Source of the DNA: Stenotrophobium rhamnosiphilum
GTDB taxonomy: Bacteria > Pseudomonadota > Gammaproteobacteria > Nevskiales > Nevskiaceae
Assembly: GCF_003052265.1 (NCBI RefSeq)
Contig: NZ_QANS01000002.1
Coordinates: 248,001 to 312,000 of the forward strand
Length of the DNA stretch: 64,000 bases
Direction of reading: 5' to 3'
Shown here: piece after piece, positions 1-8,420 of the stretch
Layout of the letters: each line of letters begins with the position of its first letter
Numbering within the stretch: position 1 is the first letter of the stretch
Translations under genes and position numbers: made by a program
Notes under the pieces: generated by a model
What the model saw: the letters and a program-made list of their open reading frames with translations, nothing else
Database searches by the model: none
Told to the model about the DNA's origin: nothing

Positions 1-874
1 GATGACCTTGCGATGCATCGTGGTCAAGATCAGTGGTGCCATACACAACAGCGCCTTCCCATGGATACGCAAAGATCGGCCGCTGATCTTTAGGGTGTAA
101 CCAAGACACCGCTCTCTTTACCGGCAGCGTGTCTTTTGAGAAAACAAAATGGCTGCCACGCAGAGGACGCAATTTAGGACTTCCTTCTGGCGCCCCTTGC
201 AGATCACTTGCCCACGCACCGCTGGCGTTGATGACAATACTGCCAGCGATCTCACGCGTTTGGCCTGAAGCCGAATCTGTCAGGCGCACGCCTGTTACTT
301 GCGCACCGCTCATCACCACTTCGGCGCGCACGTAGTTGAGTGCAACAGCGCCAGCATCGACCGCATCACGAATCAAACGCTGAACCAAACGCGCATCATC
401 CGTGCGCGCATCTTCGTAATGCACGGCACCAAGCAAATCTGGCTTGCGCAGATTTGGCTCAATCTTCAGCAATGAATTTTGTGACAACCACCCAGAGACG
501 AAAGTGCCTGCCATCAGATCGTAAATCCATAGGCCCATCCGCATCGTGAATTTGCCGGGCTTGGCACCCTGATACAGCGGCATCAGAAAAGGTTGCGTCT
601 CAACAAGGCCCGGCGCTTCACGTAGCAATCGCTGACGCTCGCGTACCGACTCCAGCGTTAAACGCCACTGCTTGTTCTTGAGATAACGCAAACCACCGTG
701 CACCAACTTTGATGATGCCGATGATGTGCCGGAGGCAAAATCATTTTGTTCAACCAGCAGTACACGCGCGCCGGTGCGTACGGCTTCACGCAGAATTCCG
801 GCACCCGAGATGCCGCCGCCAATCACAATCGCGTCGAAAGATGCTGGCAGCGTATTGAGATCAATGCTTGACAT
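1..874 (-). CDS. Glycerol-3-phosphate dehydrogenase-like flavoprotein (GlpD family), C-terminal part outside window
   Basis: The frame is open for about 291 codons from an ATG at 872-874 to the left edge. The N-terminus has the FAD-binding GGGISGAG motif, followed by the GlpD-type stretch SGTSSASSKLVHGGLRYL. Further on come INASGAWA, LRPLRGSHFVF and YGTTDLDH, all typical of the DAO fold of aerobic glycerol-3-phosphate dehydrogenases, which oxidise G3P to DHAP and pass electrons to quinone at the membrane. It overlaps the upstream small gene by 14 bases and is last of a tight three-gene minus-strand operon with an alkyl-DHAP-synthase-like enzyme, so its DHAP product may matter for that partner (inference). 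The C-terminal domain is not visible, so another FAD-dependent oxidoreductase of the same fold is possible but less likely. Confidence 0.85.
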   Translation of the reverse strand, partial: MSSIDLNTLPASFDAIVIGGGISGAGILREAVRTGARVLLVEQNDFASGTSSASSKLVHGGLRYLKNKQWRLTLESVRERQRLLREAPGLVETQPFLMPLYQGAKPGKFTMRMGLWIYDLMAGTFVSGWLSQNSLLKIEPNLRKPDLLGAVHYEDARTDDARLVQRLIRDAVDAGAVALNYVRAEVVMSGAQVTGVRLTDSASGQTREIAGSIVINASGAWASDLQGAPEGSPKLRPLRGSHFVFSKDTLPVKRAVSWLHPKDQRPIFAYPWEGAVVYGTTDLDHDASQGH

Positions 875-1238
875 GAGGCCCCGTCAATCCTTGTGACGCT
901 AGCTGCTCTGGCATGAGGTGATCTGCAATGGGCGCGAGAAAAGTCGGTGGCCAAGTATCTTCGACCGCATCTAGCATGAGCTGCGACCACATTTCGTCTT
1001 CAGGCTTTTGCTCGCATGAGGCTTCCCAAGATTTCTTGTCCACCCACTGAGCATAAGCAATCCACGTGCCCTGCTCGCTCTTATGCAAGCGCGAACCACG
1101 TGAGCCACGGTTATTCATCTGCAGCAGCGTTAGTCCTTCCCACGCTTTGCGAAATTGCGTCTCTTTGCCTGGCTTGATCAGCCATTGGTAGATCACTGCG
1201 AATTCAGTTTTGTTGTTGCTCACGCGCGCCTCAGACAA
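861..1238 (-). CDS. Small ABM-fold (antibiotic biosynthesis monooxygenase-like) protein
   Basis: This 125-residue protein has no signal peptide. The stretch FAVIYQWLIKPGKETQFRKAWEGLT followed by GSRGSRLHKSEQGTWIAYAQWVDKKSWEAS fits the dimeric alpha/beta-barrel fold of ABM-type proteins: a beta strand, the helix of a K-x-G-x-E-x-x-F-x-x-A-W motif, and a W-x-x-x-A-x-W strand. Many such proteins have no proven reaction. It overlaps the flavoenzyme upstream by 8 bases and the GlpD-like gene downstream by 14, so the three are probably translated together. A cofactor-handling or accessory role in that operon is inference only. Confidence 0.7.
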   Translation of the reverse strand: MSEARVSNNKTEFAVIYQWLIKPGKETQFRKAWEGLTLLQMNNRGSRGSRLHKSEQGTWIAYAQWVDKKSWEASCEQKPEDEMWSQLMLDAVEDTWPPTFLAPIADHLMPEQLASQGLTGPHVKH

Positions 1239-2823
1239 ATAACTTGCCGGGATTCATCATGGCTTGCGGATCAAACTCACGCGCCATTGCGCGGATCAGA
1301 TCCATACCCAGCGCGCCCTTCTCTGCTGGCATATACGGCGCGTGATCGACACCAACGCCGTGCTGATGGCTAATGGTGCCGCCATGCTCAACCATCGTTT
1401 CGCAGAGGCGACTCTTGAGTTTGCGCCAGCGTTCGTAGTCACCTTCAAAGTTACCTGTCGAGCGAAATACGAAGGTGGAATAAATGCTGCAACCCTGACG
1501 ATAGACATGCGACAAGTGCGTGAAGGCGTGAACCTTCTCGTTTTCTTTGCCCAACACATCGCGTGCGGTTTGTTCTATCGCACGCATCAGCGGCGTGACT
1601 TTGTTCCAGTTGATGGCGGTTTCGACTGTGTCGGCTGCGTAGCCTGCTTCCCATAGTGCGTTGCGCAGATAAGGGCCACGGAAACGATTCTTGGCCCATG
1701 CTTTGCCCATGAAGCGGCCCACATGCGCACCCTTAAAGCTCGCGGCAATATCGAGTGCGCGATGACGTGAGTGATTGCATTCAATCTCCGAACCCGTCAC
1801 GCCAATCATCAACATGCATGCGCCTTGACCAATGCCACGCAGACGCAGATAGCGATTCAACCAAGTGAGCGCAGTCTTGTGACCTGCAACGAGTGCGAGT
1901 TGGGTTTCAGTTTCAATTTCGTTGGAGAGACGCAGCATCGACAAGGGCACATCGCTTTGCACCATCGTGCGCACAGCATCGAGGCCAATCTCCCAGCTTG
2001 GGAAAAATACACCGTGAAAATCTTCGCGCTCAGGCAAGCGTCGAACACGCACAGTCGCTTCTGTCAGCAAACCAAACCTGCCTTCTGAACCCATCACCGC
2101 TTCACGCAAATCCTGTCCAGCGCTTGATGCCGGCATGCCACCAACATCCAACTCTCCGCGCGGCGTCACCAGACGCCCAGCAGCAAACATGTTTTCGATG
2201 CGGCCATAACGATACGACTGCTGACCGCTGGAACGTGTAACTACCCAACCACCGAGCGTCGAATATTCATACGACTGCGGAAAGTGGCCAAGCAGATAAC
2301 CATGCGGTTTGAGCAGCGCCTCGACCTGCGGGCCCGGCGTACCTGCGCCGATGGTGGCCAGCATCGAAGTCTCGTCGAGCTTGAGCAGTTTGTTCATCCG
2401 CTCTAGCGAGATGTTCACGACGGGCTGATCGCCTGCCGGAACATTCAGATGCCCGACAACGCTGGTGCCACCGCCGTAAGGAATCACGATGGCGCCGATT
2501 TTTTTGGCTTCTGCCAATGCAACTGCGGCTTCATCGTGCGTCGTTGGAAACGCGACGCCATCGGCATAAGGGCCCATGCGGCCTGAGCGCATCGCAATCC
2601 AGTCTGGAAAACTTTGACCACGCGAGCGATCAAGACGCGTCGCTGCGTCAGTCACAAATAGAGGGGATTTAACTCTGGATTCCGGAACCGTCTTCAACGC
2701 TTGCTCGCGCGTCGCGTCCGTTGACGGAACTCCGTCGCCAACGCGTTCGCGCACAAATGCGCGCGCGTCGTCAGTCAATGCAAATATGTCGCTATCGTCG
2801 CCCCAACCGTTCCAGCGTCTCAC
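1231..2823 (-). CDS. FAD-linked oxidase, alkyldihydroxyacetonephosphate synthase-like
   Basis: The 530-residue protein belongs to the vanillyl-alcohol-oxidase flavoprotein family. The FAD (PCMH) domain carries IVIPYGGGTSVVGHLN near residue 115 and GHFPQSYEYSTLGGWVVTRSSG near 185, the latter very close to the alkyl-DHAP synthase signature. The C-terminus has GGTISHQHGVGVDHAPYM and ends in FDPQAMMNPGKLF, as in AGPS and D-lactate/glycolate oxidases; AGPS enzymes have a histidine cluster at this place. AGPS swaps the acyl chain of acyl-DHAP for a fatty alcohol, the first ether-lipid step. The operon with a GlpD-like gene, which makes DHAP, is compatible with ether-lipid chemistry, but bacterial members also include plain hydroxyacid dehydrogenases. 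It opens the operon. Confidence 0.8.
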   Translation of the reverse strand: MRRWNGWGDDSDIFALTDDARAFVRERVGDGVPSTDATREQALKTVPESRVKSPLFVTDAATRLDRSRGQSFPDWIAMRSGRMGPYADGVAFPTTHDEAAVALAEAKKIGAIVIPYGGGTSVVGHLNVPAGDQPVVNISLERMNKLLKLDETSMLATIGAGTPGPQVEALLKPHGYLLGHFPQSYEYSTLGGWVVTRSSGQQSYRYGRIENMFAAGRLVTPRGELDVGGMPASSAGQDLREAVMGSEGRFGLLTEATVRVRRLPEREDFHGVFFPSWEIGLDAVRTMVQSDVPLSMLRLSNEIETETQLALVAGHKTALTWLNRYLRLRGIGQGACMLMIGVTGSEIECNHSRHRALDIAASFKGAHVGRFMGKAWAKNRFRGPYLRNALWEAGYAADTVETAINWNKVTPLMRAIEQTARDVLGKENEKVHAFTHLSHVYRQGCSIYSTFVFRSTGNFEGDYERWRKLKSRLCETMVEHGGTISHQHGVGVDHAPYMPAEKGALGMDLIRAMAREFDPQAMMNPGKLFV

Positions 2824-2914
2824 AATAGATTCCCCACATGTTATTTGCGAGGAAGTATAGCTTTAGGAACTGTTGCCGCTCAGGGCACAGAGGCGAAATT
2901 TCGCCCCAGCGGCT

Positions 2915-3721
2915 TTATGCCACCAGTGACTCAGGGTCAGCGCTCTTCGGGGCCTCACAGAGCAGCTTAAGCGCGTCAATCGTGACCCAACCATAGCCAG
3001 AGAGTTGGCCCTTGAGCACGCGCGTAGGCGCACCGGGTTCACCTAGGCCACTGACAACGAGTGAGGCTTCGGTGAAATCTTGCTCGATGGTATCGGAGTT
3101 CACCGTAACCACTGCGCGCACACCTGCAGCTGAGGCCGCTTCTAATCCCATCTCGGAATCTTCTAGCGCAACGCATTCTTCCGGCTTTAATCCCAAGCGC
3201 TGTGCGGCAAGTAAATAAATATCCGGTGATGGTTTTTTATTTTTCACTTCTTCGCCACTGGCGATGACTTCAACTTCCGCCATCATCTCGGGACCGAGGC
3301 TGTACTTGAGTACGGGCTCCAAGGTTTTGCGACTGGCGTTAGTAACGATGGCCAAGTGCAATCCCGCTTCACGTGCTTCGCGCATCAAGCGCGCAACGCC
3401 TGGGCGCAGTGGTACGCGACCGCGTCGCATGTAGCGATGAAAATAATGTGATTTCAGTTCATGTACACGAGCGACCCACGCATCGATACCCGCCTTGGCT
3501 TCTTCCTCATGCTCACCAAGTGGCGGATGATATTTGAGAAAAAAATATTTCAAACGCTCACGACCACCTGGTTGCTTCAGCAACTTGCGATAAAGCTTGG
3601 GGCCCCAACGAAATGAAAGACCGAGCTCGCGAAACGCACGGTTATACGCAGGCCGATGGCCCAGCGCTTCGGTGTCGGCAATAGTGCCGTCCACATCAAA
3701 CAGGAGTGCTTGCAGGCTCAT
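2915..3721 (-). CDS. HAD-superfamily hydrolase, CbbY/phosphoglycolate phosphatase-like
   Basis: The 268-residue protein starts with LLFDVDGTIADTEALGHRPAYNRAF: the HAD motif I DxDGT, with the two aspartates as nucleophile and acid/base, followed by the CbbY-type cap entry. Motif II is the T of IVTNAS, motif III the K of KNKKPSPDIYLLAAQRLG, and motif IV the pair in VALEDSEMGLEAASAAGV. CbbY proteins dephosphorylate sugar phosphates such as xylulose-1,5-bisphosphate; beta-phosphoglucomutases and phosphoglycolate phosphatases share the layout. No Calvin-cycle gene lies nearby, so the substrate is unknown. It lies 91 bases upstream of the flavoenzyme operon on the same strand, and the 246 bases on its other side to gluQ are a divergent promoter region in which I found no clear motif. 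Confidence 0.85.
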   Translation of the reverse strand: MSLQALLFDVDGTIADTEALGHRPAYNRAFRELGLSFRWGPKLYRKLLKQPGGRERLKYFFLKYHPPLGEHEEEAKAGIDAWVARVHELKSHYFHRYMRRGRVPLRPGVARLMREAREAGLHLAIVTNASRKTLEPVLKYSLGPEMMAEVEVIASGEEVKNKKPSPDIYLLAAQRLGLKPEECVALEDSEMGLEAASAAGVRAVVTVNSDTIEQDFTEASLVVSGLGEPGAPTRVLKGQLSGYGWVTIDALKLLCEAPKSADPESLVA

Positions 3722-3967
3722 GCTTGCAAGACTCGAACTGCTGACAAAAACTTTAGATGTTCCGTAGGCTTCATGGTCCTAGAAGCGTCCTCTGAATACG
3801 TTTTAATTGTATACAGTTTTGAGATTTGTTGCTAATTTCGCACGTTCGCGAAAATAGCCATTCCATCGTTAAACCCATACTGATCCATCAGCCTGAACCT
3901 ACGCTTAAGCCATGCTCGCCTTTAAAGAAAATTCTCTGCGCTTAAGTGCCGCCAATTGGGTGGCTGC

Positions 3968-4879
3968 ATGAGTTATCGCGGTCGTTTTGCGCCGACACCT
4001 AGCGGCCCTTTGCACATGGGCTCGCTGTTCACTGCCCTAGCCAGCTATCTGCAAGCACGCGCAAGAGGTGGCCAATGGCTAATACGCATCGACGATCTGG
4101 ATATCCCACGCAACGTGCCGGGCGCAGACACCGCCATTCTCAAGCAGTTGGAATCTCACGGACTGCAATGGGACGAAGCCCCGCGCTACCAGTCGCAGTA
4201 CATCCAGCAATACCAACACGCTTTAAATGTGTTGACCGAACGCAAATTGCTCTACGGCTGTACGTGCACGCGAGCAGAATTGGCTGCGACTACGCTCGCA
4301 GGCCCAGATGGGCCGGTATATGCGGGCACTTGCCGCGATAAAAGTGTCGGCGCAGAAAAACACTCACTGCGCGTACGTGCAGATGACAGTTCACTAAGCT
4401 TCGTCGACTTGCTGCTCGGTGAGCAAACGCGACAACTGCACAACGAGATCGGTGATTTTGTTGTGCAGCGCAGTGATGGAATTTTGGGCTATCAACTGGC
4501 CTGCGCTGTAGATGAATTTGAGCAAGGCATTACTGAAGTAATTCGTGGTGCAGATCTGTTGGATTCAACCTTTCGCCAGCTTTACCTGCAACAGCTACTC
4601 GGACTGAAACCTGCGCAATACGGGCATTTGCCGGTGCTGGTGCAAAACGATGGAAAGAAGCTCAGCAAGCAAAATCATGCCGCGCCTATCGACGCAAAAG
4701 ATGCTCCAAGCAATTTGCTGCAATGTCTCACTGCCCTAGGCCAGAACCCACCTACTTCACTGTTCAGCGCCACTCCAGCCGACATCCTGAACTGGGCGAC
4801 TCAGCAGTGGGATATTGCCCATATCCCCAAGAAAACCGCCTTGCAGTGGAGTAATAGTCCGGCTTCTGGCATTCTTTAA
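3968..4879 (+). CDS. gluQ: Glutamyl-Q tRNA(Asp) synthetase
   Basis: This 303-residue protein is a truncated glutamyl-tRNA synthetase that lacks the anticodon-binding domain. It activates glutamate and attaches it to queuosine in tRNA(Asp). RGRFAPTPSGPLHMGSL at the N-terminus holds the HIGH-type motif (HMGS), IDDLDIPR follows, and KKLSKQN is the KMSKS-type motif. C98, C100, Y118 and C122 match the zinc site of the family. An upstream in-frame TTG at 3956 would add four residues, but the ATG at 3968 starts the conserved sequence and is preceded by GGGTGG, so it is preferred. The stop codon is 29 bases from the start of phaR. In many gammaproteobacteria this gene follows dksA; here it does not. 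Confidence 0.92.
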   Translation: MSYRGRFAPTPSGPLHMGSLFTALASYLQARARGGQWLIRIDDLDIPRNVPGADTAILKQLESHGLQWDEAPRYQSQYIQQYQHALNVLTERKLLYGCTCTRAELAATTLAGPDGPVYAGTCRDKSVGAEKHSLRVRADDSSLSFVDLLLGEQTRQLHNEIGDFVVQRSDGILGYQLACAVDEFEQGITEVIRGADLLDSTFRQLYLQQLLGLKPAQYGHLPVLVQNDGKKLSKQNHAAPIDAKDAPSNLLQCLTALGQNPPTSLFSATPADILNWATQQWDIAHIPKKTALQWSNSPASGIL

Positions 4880-4892
4880 CGCAGTGCAACAT
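4880..4892 (+). promoter_or_regulatory. Putative PhaR operator box 1
   Basis: CGCAGTGCAACAT lies directly after the gluQ stop and 16 bases before the phaR ATG. The core GCA(C/G)TGCAACAT recurs at 5508-5519 and 5632-5644. PhaR regulators are known to bind TGC/GCA-rich sites at phasin and phaR promoters and to repress their own gene, so autoregulation is likely (inference). Confidence 0.55.
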
Positions 4893-4908
4893 TTTTTGAT
4901 CCAGAGCC

Positions 4909-5424
4909 ATGTCAGATACGCGCGTTATTAAGAAGTACCCCAACCGCCGCCTTTACGATACCGATATCAGCCGTTACATCACGCTGGAAGAGATTCGCCA
5001 ACTGGTTCTGGAAAACATTAAGTTCCGCGTTGAAGACAAACGCACGCACGAAGACATTACTCGCAGCATTCTTCTGCAAGTAATTGCAGAGCAAGAAGAA
5101 GGCGGCAACCCGATCTTCACCACTGATCTGCTGCTATTCATCATTCGCTACTACGGCGATCCGATGCAGCACAGCATCAGCCGCTACCTCGAACTGTCGA
5201 TTCGCATGTTTGCTCAGAATCAGATGCACTTCACTGAGCAGCTGCGCAATATGCTGGGCCAGGCTCAGCAACCTATGCAGATCCTGAAGGAAATGGCTGA
5301 TCGTCAGATGCCAATCTGGAAGTCGGTACGAAAAGAGTTCATCAAGAACCTTTCCACCAAAAGCAAAGTGCTAAAAACGCTTCGCCCAGGCGAAACCAAT
5401 AACGACGCTCCTCCGTCGCCTTAA
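4909..5424 (+). CDS. phaR: Polyhydroxyalkanoate synthesis repressor PhaR
   Basis: The 171-residue protein begins RVIKKYPNRRLYDTDISRYITLEEIRQLV, the signature of the PHB/PHA accumulation-regulator DNA-binding domain (about residues 5-65). The following PHB_acc region covers about 70-110 (LLFIIRYYGDPMQHSISRYLELSIRMF) and the tail is polar. PhaR binds both DNA and nascent polyester granules: with no granules it represses phasin and its own gene, and granules titrate it away. A putative operator (4880-4892) sits just upstream and two more follow downstream. No phasin, phaC, phaA or phaB gene lies in this window, so its main targets are elsewhere, apart from the candidate RNA at 5639-5765. Confidence 0.92.
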   Translation: MSDTRVIKKYPNRRLYDTDISRYITLEEIRQLVLENIKFRVEDKRTHEDITRSILLQVIAEQEEGGNPIFTTDLLLFIIRYYGDPMQHSISRYLELSIRMFAQNQMHFTEQLRNMLGQAQQPMQILKEMADRQMPIWKSVRKEFIKNLSTKSKVLKTLRPGETNNDAPPSP

Positions 5425-5507
5425 GCTCAAATCCGAGGTTCACTGAATAATCCACCGCATTTATCGCGGCTGAGAGGCTTTGCGCTTTCGATTTGATTAT
5501 TTTTTGC

Positions 5508-5519
5508 GCACTGCAACAT
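5508..5519 (+). promoter_or_regulatory. Putative PhaR operator box 2
   Basis: GCACTGCAACAT matches boxes 1 and 3 over the 12-base core. It lies 84 bases after phaR in AT-rich sequence. I found no convincing promoter elements directly around it, so it may be an auxiliary site for box 3, 112 bases further on. Confidence 0.4.
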
Positions 5520-5603
5520 TTAAAATGACGTTACGGTCATAGTTGACCAGTCATATGCTTATAACTTATTGAAAATAATGCGTTTAAATTTTTTACGCAT
5601 TTA

Positions 5604-5632
5604 TTGACATAGAGGTAAGTCATCTTTATACT
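5604..5632 (+). promoter_or_regulatory. Strong sigma70-type promoter of the candidate small RNA
   Basis: TTGACA at 5604-5609 is a perfect -35 and TATACT at 5627-5632 a near-perfect -10, with an ideal 17-base spacer. Transcription would start near 5639. No open reading frame with a ribosome-binding site follows before the terminator at 5738-5764, and the next gene downstream (pnp) is on the other strand. Confidence 0.75.
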
Positions 5633-5644
5633 GCACTGCAACAT
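5632..5644 (+). promoter_or_regulatory. Putative PhaR operator box 3, over the -10/start of the RNA promoter
   Basis: TGCACTGCAACAT starts at the last base of the -10 element and covers the expected start site. A repressor bound there would block RNA polymerase. The core is the same as in boxes 1 and 2. The PhaR assignment rests on motif identity with the box in front of phaR. Confidence 0.55.
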
Positions 5645-5765
5645 AACCCTGAAATGAAAAACCCGGCTAGGCTGGGTAGCGTAACCGGGTTATCACCAGT
5701 CTCCTCCAGAAAGGCCTAGCGCCTTTCTCGCACTTAACCCCCGGTTTACCGGGGGTCTTTTTTTG
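5639..5765 (+). ncRNA. Candidate small RNA, about 127 nt, three hairpins with CU-rich linker
   Basis: From the predicted start to the T-run there are three stem-loops. Hairpin 1 pairs AACCCGG (5660-5666) with CCGGGTT (5685-5691). Hairpin 2 pairs AGAAAGGC (5708-5715) with GCCTTTCT (5721-5728) around the loop CTAGC. Hairpin 3 is the terminator. The single-stranded linker between hairpins 1 and 2 holds TCTCCTCC (5700-5707), complementary to Shine-Dalgarno sequences, a feature of trans-acting repressor RNAs. The loop of hairpin 2 (CTAGC) is complementary to GCTAG at 5666-5670 in hairpin 1, so a kissing or pseudoknot contact is possible. There is no sensible coding potential. It is not recognised as a known RNA family. 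Confidence 0.6.
5738..5764 (+). terminator. Rho-independent terminator of the candidate small RNA
   Basis: CCCCCGG (5738-5744), loop TTTA, CCGGGGG (5749-5755), then TC and seven T residues. The T-run is on the plus-strand side, so it ends plus-strand transcripts. Confidence 0.9.
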
Positions 5766-5834
5766 TCCGTTATAAATAACGGACTATGTGCAGCACACAT
5801 ATTTCTTGTGCGCCGCTTATTCGGGGTTAAAAAC

Positions 5835-5867
5835 AAGAGGGCCGATTCTGTTAGAACCGGCCCTCTT
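5835..5867 (-). terminator. Terminator of the rpsO-pnp transcript
   Basis: AAGAGGGCCG (5835-5844) pairs with CGGCCCTCTT (5858-5867), with a further inner TTCT/AGAA pairing. Read on the minus strand it is followed by TGTTTTTA. It lies 13 bases past the pnp stop codon. Confidence 0.85.
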
Positions 5868-5879
5868 TATCAACTAGCT

Positions 5880-7976
5880 TTACTCGCCGACGTCGCCGGT
5901 CTTCATCGACAGACGGATACGGCCCTGTTTGTCGACTTCGAGAACCTTGACGCGAACGGTCTGGCCTTCCTTAACGACATCTTCAACTTTCTCGACGCGC
6001 TTGTCGGAGAGCTGCGAGATGTGAACGAGGCCATCTTTGCCTGGCAGAATCGTTACGAATGCGCCGAAGTCCATCAACTTGGCAACCTTGCCTTCGTAGA
6101 TGGTGCCGACTTCAACATCACGCGTCAGCGCGTGGATGCGAGCGATAGCGGCGTCTGCAGCATCCTTGTCGGTTGCTGCAACTTTGACGGTGCCGTCATC
6201 GCTGATATCAATCGAGGTGCCGGTTTCTTCGGTGATCGAACGGATGGTGACGCCGCCCTTACCGATGACTTCGCGAATTTTGTCTGGGTGAATCTTGATC
6301 ACGGTGATGCGTGGCGCAAATGGCGACATGTCGCCACGTGCCTTCGGCATCACTTCAATCATTGCGTCAAGGATGTGCAGACGTGCGTCCAGAGCCTGTG
6401 CAAGCGCGTGGCGCATGATCTCGCCGGTGATGCCGGTGATCTTGATGTCCATCTGGAGGGCGGTAACGCCTTCCTTGGTACCGGCAACCTTGAAGTCCAT
6501 ATCGCCGAGGTGGTCTTCGTCACCGAGAATGTCGGTGAGAACCGCCCAACGATCGCCTTCTTTGATCAGGCCCATTGCAACGCCAGCAACCGGCGCTTTG
6601 ATTGGCACGCCAGCGTCCATCAACGACAAGCAAGCGCCGCAAACGGAAGCCATCGACGATGAACCGTTAGATTCGGTAACTTCCGAAACCACGCGAACAA
6701 CGTAAGGGAATTCTTTATCCAGATCTGGCAGCACAGCAGCAACGCCGCGCTTAGCCAAACGACCGTGACCGATTTCGCGACGCTTCGGCGCATTCATGCG
6801 GCCGGTTTCGCCTACGCAGTACGGAGGGAAGTTGTAGTGGAACATGAAGCTGTCATGCCACTCGCCATCGATTGCGTCGATGACTTGGTAATCCTTGCCG
6901 GTGCCCAGCGTGGTGACTGCGATAACCTGCGTTTCGCCGCGAGTAAACACAGCTGAACCGTGAGCGCGCGGCAGGGTTCCGGTGCTCATTGCCAGCGGAC
7001 GCACGGTGACTTTGTCACGGCCGTCGATGCGTGGCGCGCCATCGAGAATACGGTTACGCACAACCTTGGCTTCGAGCTCATGCAGCTCGGCCTTGATCTG
7101 GTTTTCGGTGAGGCCTTCTGGCTTAGCGGCAACTGCAGCCTTGCGGATATCGCCGATCGCTGAATAGCGGCTCTGCTTGTCCGTGATGTTGTAGGCTTCG
7201 TTGACCTTACCTTCGTAAGGGGCCATGAATGACTTGACGACGCTGGTATCAGCAGCCTTCCAGTCCCACTTGGCCTTGCCGGCTTCAGCAGCAAATTCGT
7301 TGATCGCGATGATCGCGGCCTGCATCTGTTCGTGACCGAACAGTACGGCGCCAAGCATCACGTTTTCTGGAAGCATCTGCGCTTCAGATTCAACCATCAG
7401 CACAGCGTCCTTGGTACCAGCGACGACCAGATCGAGCTGCGAAGTCAGCAGCTGCGTCTTGCTTGGGTTGAGAATGAAGTTGCCGTTTTCATAACCGACG
7501 CGAGCTGCGCCGATCGGGCCTTCGAAAGGAATGCCAGACAGTGCCAGCGCAGCCGAGGCACCGAGCATTGCAGGAATGTCGCCATCCACTTCTGGATTCA
7601 GCGACATCACCATCGCAACGATCTGCACTTCGTTGTAATAGCCTTCTGGGAACAGCGGACGCAGCGGACGGTCGATCAGTCGCGAGGTCAGCGTTTCTTT
7701 TTCAGTCTGACGGCCTTCGCGCTTGAAGAAGCCACCAGGCACGCGACCACCAGCGTAGAAGCGCTCCATGTAATCAACCGTGAGCGGGAAGAAATCCTGC
7801 TCGGGCTTGGCTTCCTTCTTGCCGACGACGGAGACGAAAACAACCGTCTCGTTGATCGTGACGATCACCGCAGCAGTTGCCTGACGCGCTACGGCGCCTG
7901 TCTCGAGAGTTACGGTATGGCTACCGTATTGAAAAGTCTTTTTAACGGGCGTCGCAGGTACGGCAGGAATTGCCAT
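5880..7976 (-). CDS. pnp: Polyribonucleotide nucleotidyltransferase (PNPase)
   Basis: The 698-residue protein has the full PNPase layout: two RNase PH-type domains (the first from [18 protein letters not shown], the second from [26 protein letters not shown]), an all-alpha linker between them, a KH domain ([21 protein letters not shown]) and a C-terminal S1 domain ([34 protein letters not shown]). It degrades RNA 3' to 5' using phosphate and joins the RNA degradosome in many proteobacteria. The start ATG is 64 bases from the end of rpsO, the usual gene pair. PNPase commonly represses itself through the rpsO-pnp leader, but no RNase III-type long hairpin was obvious in the short gap here. Confidence 0.97.
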   Translation of the reverse strand: MAIPAVPATPVKKTFQYGSHTVTLETGAVARQATAAVIVTINETVVFVSVVGKKEAKPEQDFFPLTVDYMERFYAGGRVPGGFFKREGRQTEKETLTSRLIDRPLRPLFPEGYYNEVQIVAMVMSLNPEVDGDIPAMLGASAALALSGIPFEGPIGAARVGYENGNFILNPSKTQLLTSQLDLVVAGTKDAVLMVESEAQMLPENVMLGAVLFGHEQMQAAIIAINEFAAEAGKAKWDWKAADTSVVKSFMAPYEGKVNEAYNITDKQSRYSAIGDIRKAAVAAKPEGLTENQIKAELHELEAKVVRNRILDGAPRIDGRDKVTVRPLAMSTGTLPRAHGSAVFTRGETQVIAVTTLGTGKDYQVIDAIDGEWHDSFMFHYNFPPYCVGETGRMNAPKRREIGHGRLAKRGVAAVLPDLDKEFPYVVRVVSEVTESNGSSSMASVCGACLSLMDAGVPIKAPVAGVAMGLIKEGDRWAVLTDILGDEDHLGDMDFKVAGTKEGVTALQMDIKITGITGEIMRHALAQALDARLHILDAMIEVMPKARGDMSPFAPRITVIKIHPDKIREVIGKGGVTIRSITEETGTSIDISDDGTVKVAATDKDAADAAIARIHALTRDVEVGTIYEGKVAKLMDFGAFVTILPGKDGLVHISQLSDKRVEKVEDVVKEGQTVRVKVLEVDKQGRIRLSMKTGDVGE

Positions 7977-8040
7977 GGGGCATACTCACTTAGTGGTTTC
8001 GGTCAAGCAGGAACAACAACAGCGGAAACGCGCTATATGA

Positions 8041-8310
8041 TTAGCGACGCAGACCGAGTGTGCTGATGAGCTGGCTATAACGGCCTTCATCCTTGCCCTT
8101 GAGATAGTCGAGCATCTGGCGACGCTGGTTGACCATCTTCAACAGACCACGACGTGAGTGGTGATCCTTTTTGTTCTTTTCGAAGTGACCGCTGAGTTCG
8201 GAAATGCGTGCAGACAACAACGCAACCTGAACTTCAGGGGAACCGGTATCGCTCTTGGCGCGTGCGTGCTTAGCGACGACATCGGCCTTCTGTTCAACAG
8301 ACAAAGTCAT
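8041..8310 (-). CDS. rpsO: 30S ribosomal protein S15
   Basis: An 89-residue protein of the exact family length. It starts [36 protein letters not shown] and carries the [24 protein letters not shown] block that binds the three-way junction of 16S rRNA helices 20-22. S15 is a primary binder that nucleates the 30S platform. The leader between truB and this gene (8311-8420) is 110 bases and could carry the usual S15 autoregulatory pseudoknot, though I could not establish one by eye. Confidence 0.97.
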   Translation of the reverse strand: MTLSVEQKADVVAKHARAKSDTGSPEVQVALLSARISELSGHFEKNKKDHHSRRGLLKMVNQRRQMLDYLKGKDEGRYSQLISTLGLRR

Positions 8311-8420
8311 TCTTAAAACTCCAAACTCAATTCGATCTTCACGTGAAGTCCATTATTGTAGCTTTCCGCACGCACTTGGGGCAAGCTGTGGCCCGGATTA
8401 TTTGCAGCGAGCGCCCGTAT

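Noticed and set aside
3722-3967. AT-rich divergent gap between the HAD gene and gluQ
   Set aside because: No convincing promoter, hairpin or small gene could be supported by eye.
5763-6662. A 299-codon open frame on the plus strand opposite the pnp end
   Set aside because: It covers the pnp terminator and the KH/S1 coding region in antisense and has no recognisable motif.
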